Positions 45,516-56,444 of a DNA stretch of 64,000 bases are shown here, piece by piece. The notes below the pieces were generated by a model. The model was not told the DNA's origin and ran no database searches. It worked only from the letters and a program-made list of their open reading frames with translations. The position numbers and the translations under genes are program-made. Within the stretch, counting starts at the first letter, position 1; each line of letters starts with the position of its first letter. Source of the stretch: Saccharum officinarum (taxonomy: Eukaryota; Streptophyta; Magnoliopsida; Poales; Poaceae); assembly GCA_020631735.1 (NCBI GenBank), contig CM036215.1, positions 12,798,346 to 12,862,345 on the forward strand. The letters run 5' to 3'.

Positions 45516-47840
45516 CCCAAACTTGAGAGGGGCCCTTGACTTTATCCACTAGTGACTTGGCAACCCATATTTTCTTTGGCCTATTCTTGTTTGGGGACCC
45601 AAAAACATGACTTTCATCTTTCCATTTGAATCTTTTCTTAGCATATAATGAGCATTGAAGGCGAAGGTCTAGCATGCTTGGGCAAGGGTTGTGGTGGTGG
45701 AGTTTTGCATTCATGAGCAAAGTGACCTTCTTGACCACACTCAACACATCTCTTTGGCTTGGGCTTTGACTTGCTTTGTTGTTGTTGAGCTTTTGCTTTC
45801 TTCTCTTGATTTGCCAAGTACCCAATACCACTTCTATCCATCTTCATTACGGTGTTCATGAGGAGCTCACTTTGCAAATGTTGGCCTCTTGTGAACTTGC
45901 TTAGGCCGGTCTTGAGATGCTCTTTTTCTTGCTTGAGTTTTTTGTTTTCTTCAATGAGTGACTCATTTGTTGGTTGCTTCTCAAGAGCCATCAAACCTTT
46001 TAGCTTCTTGTTCTCATTTGCAAGCTTCTCATTCTCACTCTTAATCTTGGCATAATCATCATGGTTGCTTGACTCAACCACACTCTTGCCTTTGCTACTA
46101 GAACCTTGCTCAATGCTTTCAATGATCAAGTCATCACATGATGTAGCTATATCACACTTAACAACATAGTTAGTAGCATCATGTGTATCAAGAGCAAGTT
46201 CATTAGCAACCACAAGACTATCATAGTCAATTTTTAATGTGGTGTATTTGTCCTTTAGAGAATTATGTCTAGTGATGAGCTCATCATGCTTCTTCTCAAG
46301 TTTATCATGTTGATCTTTAAGCTCTTTATAAGAGGTTTTGAGCTCCTTGAGAGTGGAAGACATCACTTCATTTTGAACTCTAAGCTCACCACTAGTCTTT
46401 TGAATATTTTCAAGCTTGGATGAGAGTGATTCATTTTCATTTTGAAGATCATCATTTTCATTTCTAGTCCTTCTTATGATTTTAGTGTATTTGTTTAGCA
46501 ATTTTACAAGTTCATCATAAGAGGGTGAGTCATATTCATCATCACTATCACTATCATCATCATCATCACTATCATGGTTTTGTACCTTTCGTTCACCCTT
46601 GGCCATAAGGCATAGGTGAGTAGTGGACGATGATGGTGAAGGAGGCGGTGAAGGTGGTGATGAAGATGTTGGTGAAGATGATGGCCCCATCACAAATGCG
46701 GCAACCTTCTCTTTCTCATCATCGCTCTCATCTTCGGAGGACTCACAAGATGATTCAATGTCGGTGAGCCAATCACCAACAATGTATGCCTTTCCTCCCT
46801 TCTTCTTCTTGTGGAACTCTTCTTCTTGCCATCCTTCTTCTTGTATGGCTTGTTCTTCTTCTTCTCTTCTTCTTCATCACTTGAATCATTTTTCTTGCCC
46901 TTGTTCTTGTTCTTATACTTGTCTTTTGGTGGTCTAGGGCATTGATGAGTTAGGTGGCCAAGTTCACCACAATTGTAGCAATCCATCTCCGAGATTGGCT
47001 TTCTCTTGCTACTTGTGAAGAATTTCTTCTTCTTGCCATCGAACTTGATGCCACTCTTGTTGAGCTTCTTTAGCATCTTGGTGGTCTTTCTCACCATGAG
47101 TGCAAGTGATTCATCATCAACATCACTTTCACTTGAGCTTTCTTGCACCATCATGGCTTGGCCCTTCTTCTTCTTCTTGTCATGACTAGCTTTGAAGGCC
47201 AAGTCTTTCTTCTTGGAAGATGATGAGCCCTCTTCCGGAGTGATATGCATGTACATCTCATGAGCATTGATTTTCCCTAATACTTGAGTCGGTGTTGCGG
47301 TGGAAAGATCACTTTGGTGAAGCACGGTGACAATGTGACCATACTTCTCAACGGGAAGCACACTCAAGATCTTCCTTGCAACATCCGATTGGCTCATTTT
47401 GGTGAGCCCAAGAGCATTGAGGTCCTCTACAAGAACATTCAAGCGAGTGTACATGTCATTAGCACTTTCTTTGGGAAGCATCTCAAAAGAATTAATTTTC
47501 TTTAAGCTATGTGATAGCGTTCCTCACGCTCACTCTTAGTTCCCTCATGGAGAGCACAAAGATTTTCCCACAATTCATGAGCGTTCTTTGCATTACGCAC
47601 GCGATTGAAGATATCTTTGCCTAAGCCCTGGTAGAGTGCATTTTTGGCCTTTGCATTCCACCGGTCGTACTTCTCCTCGTCACCACTTGGGTTAGCGGGA
47701 TCCCTTATGGGGGGAAGCCCTTCGGTTGCGGCTCTAAGGCACCCAACATCTATGGCTTCGAGGTACGCCTCCATACGAATTTTCCAATATGGAAAATCGT
47801 CTCCCTCAAAAGTGGGAGGTGGTCCTTCCCCATTAGACAT
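45496..47840 (-). pseudogene. Sirevirus C gag (four frame pieces)
   Basis: Piece 1 (47840-47502) starts MSNGEGPPPTFEGDDFPYW with the gag fold (YDRWNAKAKNALYQGL, AHELWENLCALHEG). Piece 2 (47481-46690) has ANDMYTRLNVLVEDLNALG, RKILSVLPVEKYGHIV and a CCHC knuckle CYNCGELGHLTHQC. Piece 3 (46693-45638) is a long coiled coil (ENDDLQNENESLSSKLENIQ, LKELKTSYKELKDQHDKLEK) followed by a second knuckle CVECGQEGHFAHEC. Piece 4 (45831-45496) ends GPSQVWVPKQKA. The two-knuckle, coiled-coil plan matches Sirevirus B. Indels between pieces make it non-functional. Confidence 0.88.
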
Positions 47841-47893
47841 CTTGCTCTAGGCGGTAAAGCCTAAAAATAGAGCAACACAGCTCCGATACCAAT

Positions 47894-49500
47894 TAAAAGG
47901 ATCAAGATGCCCAAGAGGGGGGGTGAATTGGGCTTCTCTAAAAATTAAATGCAAGAATTAAATCCTACAAGCCGGAATTCACCCCTAGTGTCTACTTGTG
48001 TTCCTAGAGAGTCTACCGATACAAAGTTTTGCACCCTAGTTTCCAATCCTAGTCTAGCATGGCAAGTCTAGGAATGTAAAACAAGCAATGAAAGTAAATA
48101 CGAGAAAGTAAATGCTTGAATGTAAAGGGGCAAGGAACACGGCGATGTTTTTCTGAGGTATCGGAGAGTCGCCACTCCCCACTAGTCCTCGTTGGAGCAC
48201 CCGCGCAAGGGTGTAGCTCCCCCTTGATCCACGCAAGGATCAAGTGCTCTCTACGGGTTGATTCTTTGACACTCCGTCGCGGTGAATCACCCACAACCGC
48301 TCACAAGATGAGTTGGGTCATCCACAAGCTCCGCCGGATGATCACCGAACTCCCAATCACCACCAAGCCGTCTAGGTGATGGCGATCACCAAGAGTAACA
48401 AGCTAGAACTCTCACTTGACCACTACGAGCCCAAATGAGAAGGTGGATGCACACTTGCTACTCTCTAATCGCTAGTGAGGAACTCTCAAGCTTTGATTCT
48501 CAAATCTCTATCCTCACTAGTGCTCTTGCACTCCCTTGCACTCCAAAGGTGTTTATCAGCTGATCAAATGAGCAAGAGGCCTCTAAAAGAGGTGGTGGGG
48601 ATGTATTTATACACCCCACAGACAAAACGAACCATTACCCACTGACTCAGCAAAACACGAGCTGACCGGACATGCCGGTTGAACTGACCGGACGCGCCGG
48701 TCGCTCGTAACGGTCGAAAACCGAAAAACAACTGAGTGACCGGACGCACCGGTCAGGGGTGACCAGACGCGTCCGATCGTGCAGGGAGCATACTGTACTC
48801 ACACCGAACACGCGACCGCGTCCGATCGGTGATGACCGGACGCATCCGGTCGTCTCTGGACCTTACTGGACTGTGACCGGACGCGCCGATCATACCCAGG
48901 TCACGTCCGATCGGGTGTTCCCTCAAGTGACACGTGTCGACTTCTGACCACCGCGTCCGGTCCTCGCGAGGACCGCGTCCGGTGTTCAGAGCTGAAACCC
49001 TAGCCATGGAACTGTACTGACCGGACGCGTCCGGTCATGCCGAGGACCGCATCCGGTCATGGGAAAATGACCCGAAACACTCCGAAACGCGTCACAACTT
49101 GAACCAAGTTGCTTCCAACTGAACTTTGAGCTATTCTAGAGCTGCCTAGCGCCAAGTTTAACAAGTGTGCACCACACCTAAACATAGGACTCGCCTAGGT
49201 CAAGCTACCCGCTCATGCCCCCCTTTATAGTACGGCCAAAAGAGAAAAACGAAGATCCTAACGACTATTCCAAATGTCTCTCAACACCTCGACATCCGGA
49301 ACTAACCGTCCTTAATCTTGACGTCACTCTTTTGAGAACCGAAACGATTTCCATCAAGGAGCATGAGTACCATGGTGCCCAAAGCAGTCAAAACCTCCAT
49401 GACCTAACTTACCAAAGTTTCTGCAAAACACACGTTAGTCATGGTAATAAAGCGTTGTCATCAATTGCCGAAACCAAACCTCGGGGCCTAGATGCTTTCA
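47894..49500 (-). repeat. Sirevirus C 5' LTR (about 1,607 bp)
   Basis: Upper end GATGCTTTCA (minus strand TGAAAGCATCTAGG, like the TGAAAGCCC start of Sirevirus B). The lower end adjoins the primer site; the terminal CA appears mutated to TA. The repeat block at about 48660-49060 uses GACCGGACGCGCCGGTC and related words, with the TATA box (TATTTATA on plus) at 48604-48611. There is no second LTR for comparison. Confidence 0.85.
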
Positions 49501-52500
49501 CGGCAGAAGGTGTTGTTTGCTTCTGGACAACTCCAGGGAGAAGCCTAGGATTGGTGGGAATCGTATGAGTATGGTTGCCCCGCAAATGCTCCTGCAGTCA
49601 CTTGGCAGGAGTTTAGAGAGAACTTCAGGGCTTACCATATACTAGAAGGGATGATAGAACTGAAGGTAGAGGAATTCAGAAACTTGACCCAAGGGTCATT
49701 GTCTGTAGCTGAGTACCGTGACAGGTTTGCCCAGTTGTCACGATATGCTCCACATGAGGTGGCTAATGACAATGATAAGCAGCGCCGCTTCTTGAAGGGA
49801 TTGTATGATGGACTACAATTGCAGCTGATGTCCAACACTTATCCCAATTTTCAGACGCTTGTGAACCACACTATCGTGGTGGATAACAAGCGCAAGGAGA
49901 TGGATGCCAATAGGAAAAGGCTTCAGGGACAGACTTCTGATAATAACACTCGTCCGTGTACTGGTTTCCAGCAAGGTAATCAACAGAGGCCTCCTTCTGG
50001 TCAGTGGAATCGTGGTCAGGTCCCTTTCCACAGTCAATTTCCGCAACGTCCCCCATTCCAGCCATAGAATGGCAACCCACGCCCTCCGTAGCAGAGTGGG
50101 AATCAGACTCAGCATCAGGGCCCTTCCAATAATACTCCCATGAAGACTAGTGTTCCCAATACCCCCAACAGATGTTTTCGATGTGGGAAAGAAGGTCACT
50201 TGTCTTATAATTGCCTTAAGAAGCCCAACCAGCAGACTCTCTAGAGGCAGAGTAGTCACCAAAAGCCTGCACCTAACACTGGAAGGGTGAACCACTTGTC
50301 CCAGAAAACAACAGTGGAAGAACCGGAAGTTATGCTTGGTACGTTCGATGTCCATTCCACTCCTGCCACTGTTCTTTTTGATTCTGGAGCATCACATTCT
50401 TTCATATCATAAGCATTTGTTAGAATACATAGAATTCATTTGTGTGCCATGAAGAACTCTATATTAGTAAACTCACCTGGTGGAAGCATGCCAGCATCTT
50501 ACCGTTGTCTACTGATTAGTCTCATTCTAAGGGGGGTAGAGTTTAAGGTGAGTCCTATAGTATTGAGAACAACTAGGAATGATCTCATATTGGGAATGGA
50601 TTGGATGATGCAACAACAAGCAGAGATTCAGTGCAAGGGGAAAGCAGTAGTGCTGACAACACTGAAGGGAGATAGGATCAGGGTTGATGTGAAAGTGCAA
50701 AAATAGGAGACCGCTACAGTGAACCAGCTTAATGATGGTGCCAACAAGGAGGACCAGGTTGTGGAGGAGTTCTCCGATGTGTTTCCTGAGGAATTGCCAG
50801 GTATGCCACCAGACCGTGACATTGAATTTATTATTGAATTATTACTTGGAACTGCACCCATAGCTAAGCGTCCATATAGAATGGGATTAGATGAATTAGA
50901 AGAACTTAAGAAATAAATTAAGGAATTGCAGAATAAGGGTTTCATTCGTCCTAGTTCTTCACCTTGGGGAGCACCAGTGATTTTTGTGGACAAGAAAGAT
51001 GGCACTCAGAGGATGTGTGTAGATTATCGGTCTCTCAATGAGGTTACTATCAAGAATAAGTACCCGTTGCCTAGAATTGATGACTTGTTTGATCAGTTGA
51101 GGGGTGCTTGTGTATTCTCCAAGATTGATCTTCATTCTGGATATCATCAGTTGAAGATTCGTGCTAGTGATATACCAAAGACAACTTTTACCACACGGTA
51201 TGGGTTATATGAGTATACAATGATGTATTTTGGTCTGACTAATGCCCCTGCATACTTTATGTATTTGATGAATAAGGTGTTCATGGAATATCTAGACAAG
51301 TTTGTAGTGGTATTCATTGATGATATCCTAGTATTCTTCAAGACTGAGGAGGAACATGCCGAACATTTGAGGTTGCTCTTGCAAAAGCTTAGAGAACACC
51401 ATCTATATGCCAAGCGGAGTAAATGTGAGTTTTGGTTGAAGGAAGTTTTCTTTCTTGGTCATGTTGTCTTGAATGGAGGAATATTAGTAGATCCTAGCAA
51501 AGTGAGGGATGTGTTGAACTGGAAGCCACCAACCAATGTGAATGAGATCCGTAGTTTCTTGGGATTAGCAGGCTATTACAGGAGATTTATAGAGGGATTT
51601 TCTAAGCTTGCGAAGCCAATGACTGCACTATTAGAAAAGAATGCCAAGTTTGTGTGGTCTGAGAAGTGTCAGGCTAATTTTGAGGAATTGAAGAAAAGAT
51701 TGACCACTACACCAGTATTAGTTTTGCCAGATCTGAGTAAACACTTCTCTATCTACTATGATGCATCTCGTTTGGGTTTAGGATGTGTTCTTATGCAAGA
51801 AGGTAGAGTTGTGGCATATGCATCGAGACAGTTGAGAAAGCATGAATTAAATTATCCTACTCATGACTTAGAATTAACTACAGTGGTTCATGCACTAAAG
51901 ATATGGAGACACTATTTGATTGGACATAAGAGTGATATATACACTGATCACAAGAGTCTGAAGTATATCTTCACTCAAACAGATCTGAACTTGAGGCAGC
52001 GTAGATGGTTGGAGTTGATAAAGGATTATGATCTGGAGGTGCATTATCACCCAGGAAAGGCTAACGTTGTTGCTGATGCTCTTAGTAGAAAAAGCTATGC
52101 TAATGAAGTGCAAGTAATGCCTATGCCAAGAGAGTTATGTGCTAAATGTGAGCATTTGAACCTAGGGTTTACCACCAATGCAGTAGAATTGGTACTAGAA
52201 CCTACTCTGGAGCAAGAAATACGCAAGAGTCAGATAAAAGATGCAAAGTTGAGAGAGATAACGGAGAATATAGTGAAGGGTAAATCACTAGGATTCCATA
52301 AAGATGATAATGATACGTTATGATTTGGAAAAAGGCTGTGTGTGTGCCGGAGGATAAGGCTATCAGAGAGGCAATTCTGTGTGAAGCTCATGAGTCAGCT
52401 TATTCCATACATCCTAGGAGTACTAAGATGTATCTAGATCTGAGAGAGAAATATTGGTGGTATGGCTTAAAAAGAGATGTTGTTGAATATGTTGCTTTGT

Positions 52501-53640
52501 GTGACACATGTCAGAGGGTGAAAGCTGAACATCAGAGACCTGCAGGATTGTTACAACCTATGCAGATACCCGAATGGAAATAGGAAGAAGTTGGTATGGA
52601 TTTCATAGTTGGATTGCCACGTACTCAGCGAGGGTATGATTCAATTTGGGTAATAGTAGATCGTCTAACAAAGGTTGCTCATTTTCTACCAGTTAAGACT
52701 ACATATAGCAGTGCAAGGTTGACATAATTGTATATGGAAAGAATAGTGAGTCTACATGGAGTTCCTAAGAAAATTGTGTCTGATCGGGGTACCCAGTTTA
52801 CATCTCATTATTGGCAAAAGATACATGAATCATTAGGAACCAAGCTGAACTTTAGTATAGCCTACCATCCATAGACAGATGGACAGATGGAGAGAATTAA
52901 TCAGATATTGAAAGATATATTGAGAGCTTGTACTTTATAATATGGTACTAGTTGGGATAAGAGTTTGTCTTATGCAGAGTTCTCTTATAACAATAGTTAT
53001 CAGAAGAGTCTTTAGATGGCACCGTTTGAGGCTTTGTATGGACGAAAGTGTAGAACCCCGTTGTTCTGGAATCAGACAGGGGAAAGTCAAGTGTTTGGGC
53101 CTGATGTACTCAAGGATGCTGAAAATAAAGTAAGAATGATTAGAGATAATCTAAAAATAGCCTAGTCCAGACAGAAGAGTTATGCTGATACTCGGAGGAG
53201 AGAGTTGACTTTTGAAGTAGGGGATTATGTCTACTTGAAAGTATCGCCAATGAGAAGTGTGAAAAGGTTCAACATGAAGGGGAAATTGGCACCAAGGTAT
53301 ATTGGACCTTTCAAGATCATAGAGAGACGCGGTGAGGTGGCGTATCAGTTGGAATTACCTGAGAGTTTGGCAGGTGTACATAATGTGTTTCACGTGTCTC
53401 AACTTAAGAAATATTTGCGAGTACCAGAGGAGCAGATTCCGTTAGAGGAACTCACTGTTAAAGAGGACCTCACATATAAAGAGTTTCCAGTTAGAATTTT
53501 AGAGACTGCTGAAAGAGTCACGAGGAGTCAAACTATCAAGATGTGTAAGGTTCAGTGGAATCGGTACACTGCAGATGAGGCCACCTAGAAGAGAGAAGAG
53601 GATCTGAGGAAAACCTACCCACAACTGTTCGAGTAAGCAC
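49501..53640 (+). pseudogene. gypsy-D gag-pol (Ty3/gypsy, chromodomain type), many stop codons
   Basis: The gag remnant runs from about 49575 (VTWQEFRENFRAYH, VAEYRDRFAQLSRYAP), with a CCHC knuckle CFRCGKEGHLSYNC at 50173-50214. The protease motif FDSGASHSF is near 50380. Reverse transcriptase has [35 protein letters not shown] and FIDDILVF (near 51318). RNase H follows ([29 protein letters not shown] [14 protein letters not shown]). Integrase zinc arm (CDTCQRVKAEH) and core ([17 protein letters not shown]) follow, then a C-terminal tail to 53636 (GVHNVFHVSQLKKYL, then CKVQWNRYTADEAT, chromodomain-like). The order is Ty3/gypsy. The 5' LTR and gag start are missing. At least a dozen in-frame stops occur, with few indels; most sit where the family has Gln or Trp. 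Confidence 0.93.
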
Positions 53641-53682
53641 CAGTCGAATCTCGGGATGAGATTCATCTTAAGGGGGTAGAAT

Positions 53683-56444
53683 TGTAACTCCCTAAAATTT
53701 TGGGATATTTAAAAAATAGGTAAATATGATTTTTATGTAATTTTGTGAGCATACAAACTTAGAATAATAATAATTTCTATTAACTTAAAATCAAATATAA
53801 GGGTAGGAACATGTTTGTGCACTCATGCTGCTGCATTTAAATATTTTGTATTGAGTGGTTTGATTCAAATTCAAAAGAGGATTCAAAATCTTTTGAAAAA
53901 TGGCTTTGAAAAATTGGAAAAGAAAAAGAAAAAGTTTCTCCTTACTCACTGGTTTTGGCCCACCGGCCAGCAGGCAACACTGATCTCCCCGCCTCCTCTT
54001 GCTTGGCCCACTCGGCCTTCCGAGCCTATGGCCAGCGCGCGCAGCCTAGGCGGTCGCCTTTCTCCCCGGCCCGCTTCGCGTCACGGGCCGAGCCCAGCCG
54101 ATGGCCTAGTTCGTGCGAGTGCGCGCCGCCTGCCTTCTCTGTGTGTCGTTGACATCGTGGGTCCACTAGTCAGGGCCGCCTTCCTCCCCACGCCACGCCT
54201 GATTTCTTTCCTTGCTTCTACCGATCGAATCCGCCTCCAAATCTTCTTCCTTCCTTAATTGGAGCGTCTTCGGGCTATATAAGCCGAGCCCGCACACCTT
54301 TCCGCCTCCATCCAACCCTTTCGCGGTGTCAACAGAGCTCCCGAGACGCCATCGCGAGCTAGGAGCCCTATCTCGTCACCACCATCCGCTTCTCCAAGCC
54401 GCACGCCTCTCTCGGTTCCTCATCGGGGTCGTTTTTGCTCGTGGTGAGTTCGCCTTGGTATGCTCTACCCGCTGGTGTACTTCTTTCGTGAGGTAATGCT
54501 TTGAATCGCGAGATGGTCATCTCCGGCGATGGCGCCGCCGCGGAACTCGCCGTCGCGACCTTGTGCTGGCCGGGCGCCGCCGCCGACTGTTCCCGACTCA
54601 ATCCGATCCATCCATTTTGTATCCAACGACTGAGATTAGCTGATACCGGTTCGGCCGGAGATTTTGCTAAAGAGTCCCTACAATTTTTAAATATATAACC
54701 CATAGTCCAAGGCGTATTCCCGCATCGCGTTTTATTCTTTTGAAAGCGTATTTGGTCTCGGTAATTCAAGAATACGTTTTCACTTATTTACAGTTTTGCC
54801 ACTGATTTTGTTTTAGTCATAACTTCTCCGTTTTAATTTCGATTTGACCCGTTCAAATTGCGTTAGGTTCATATTTGCGAGCTCTACATGTTAGTAGTAC
54901 TGTACAGTAGGTTTGTGACATTTTATTTTCGAGTTTGAATTAAAGTAATTATTTTTCTATAGGAAATCTTCGTAAATTCATAACTTTGTCGTTTTAGCTC
55001 CGTTTTTCGTGATCTTCGCGTCTGTGTGATCCTAGCGAGTTGTAGATTCATTTTAAAGACTTTGTATCTTATTTTATTACTGTTGGTGTACTGTTCTAAT
55101 TATAGTCTTGTTTGTTTATGCATGATTGTTCTGGATGAATGTTGTTGCTATTGTTGATTGAGTATAGACGGTGAGCAATTCGTTGGGGATCAGTAGTTTC
55201 TCTACGAGCAAGATCATCAGGACCAGTTTGAGCAAGGCAAGTATAGCATGGGATTATCCTTGTTGTCCTATTCACAATAAGCAAATAATATCATTATGCA
55301 TATATTTCCTTGTTAAGGATGACTTAGTGTTGATCTTATTCCTTGATACCTATTACATTACATGGAGTAGTATTGCTAGTGCTTAACATAAACTATGATC
55401 ATATAATTTGACTAATGGAATATGCAATAAATATTAAAAGATGACTTTTTATTACTGTTTAAAGGGGGACTAGAGCTGCTCTCGTTACTCTCCTTAAGGA
55501 CTTATCTGTAAGCGAATATCCGGGACTTACAGTACAACTGTGAGGGCTATATGACTCTGGCTTTAGTCATATAGAAGGACATTTTCTAGCTTGTTAGTGG
55601 TAATCCTTTTTGGCGTAAGAATGACTTGACGAATCGGGTATAGTGCGACCTCTGTCCTCATGTGTATAGGCTGCGTGTTATTGTGCCATTTGGAAGAGGG
55701 GCTCTACATCTGTTTGCCGAGTGAATCTAATGGCCCTAACTTGTTAGACGAACCTTCGAAAGACTTCATAGTGTTCCCCTGCCTGCTCACCTTGGAAGTG
55801 TTTTGGGAGTAAGTAACCCGGGCATATGGGCAACACGACTCACAGTGAAAGTGTACAACCTCTGCAGAGTGTAAAACTATTATAACAACCGTGCTCACTG
55901 TCACGAGTGGTCTTGGACCCTTATGGAATAGTTGATCATTAATAATGAATATGTTTTTGCTATTTGTTAATCATTTCACATGGATCATATGTTTATTGTT
56001 TACATTGAGACATTTTGATTCTATTGATATACTAAAATAGTGCTAATTAAAAGCTACATGCTGATAAACCAATGTCATGCCTTTGAGCCTCATGAACCCC
56101 ATGTTACATTTGTTGAGTACGAGATGTACTTACACTTGTTTATTTTTCTTACTTGGGTAAAAATCTCGGATGGGTAACAGATGGTGCAAATAGTGACTAC
56201 TACTCCTACTTCCCTGAAGATTATTAGACTTGCAGTCAACCAGTCAATGTGCCTGTGATTGGAGCTACCACGAGAGTTTTATATTTTTACTTCTGCTACA
56301 TTTGTGTAAAGACTATGTTATAATAATCGTGATGTAATAACATTTGTGATGATATTTCCTTTATAATTTGTTAACTTATGTGTGATTGATCTCTGGGCAC
56401 ACATAAGAGTATGCACTCCATTTGGTCGTTAAATGGGTGTGACA
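53683..56444 (+). repeat. gypsy-D 3' LTR (about 2,760 bp)
   Basis: Starts TGTAACTCCC straight after a purine tract (TTAAGGGGGTAGAA) and ends GGGTGTGACA, its near-perfect inverse. It includes a GC-rich block (53990-54600) and an AT-rich second half. Its complement is matched in part by 23072-25351, so two LTRs of this family or close relatives lie in the window in opposite orientations. Confidence 0.88.

Larger units (their letters stand above)
41890..49500 (-). mobile_element. Sirevirus C: diverged SIRE-lineage copia element, 3' end missing
   Basis: The minus strand has a 5' LTR (47894-49500), a primer site (ATTGGTATCGGAGC), gag in several frames (47840 to 45496) and pol (45480 to 42304), then about 400 bases of non-coding DNA before the boundary with the 39989-41880 segment. 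No 3' LTR was found. At least four frame breaks separate the coding pieces, so it is older than Sirevirus B. The upper end (...GATGCTTTCA) abuts gypsy-D gag sequence, so it probably inserted into gypsy-D or was joined to it by deletion. Confidence 0.9.

Noticed and set aside
53815..54258. 147-residue frame in the gypsy-D LTR as a host gene
   Set aside because: It spans LTR sequence with no domain and starts in AT-rich repeat; no splice or family evidence.
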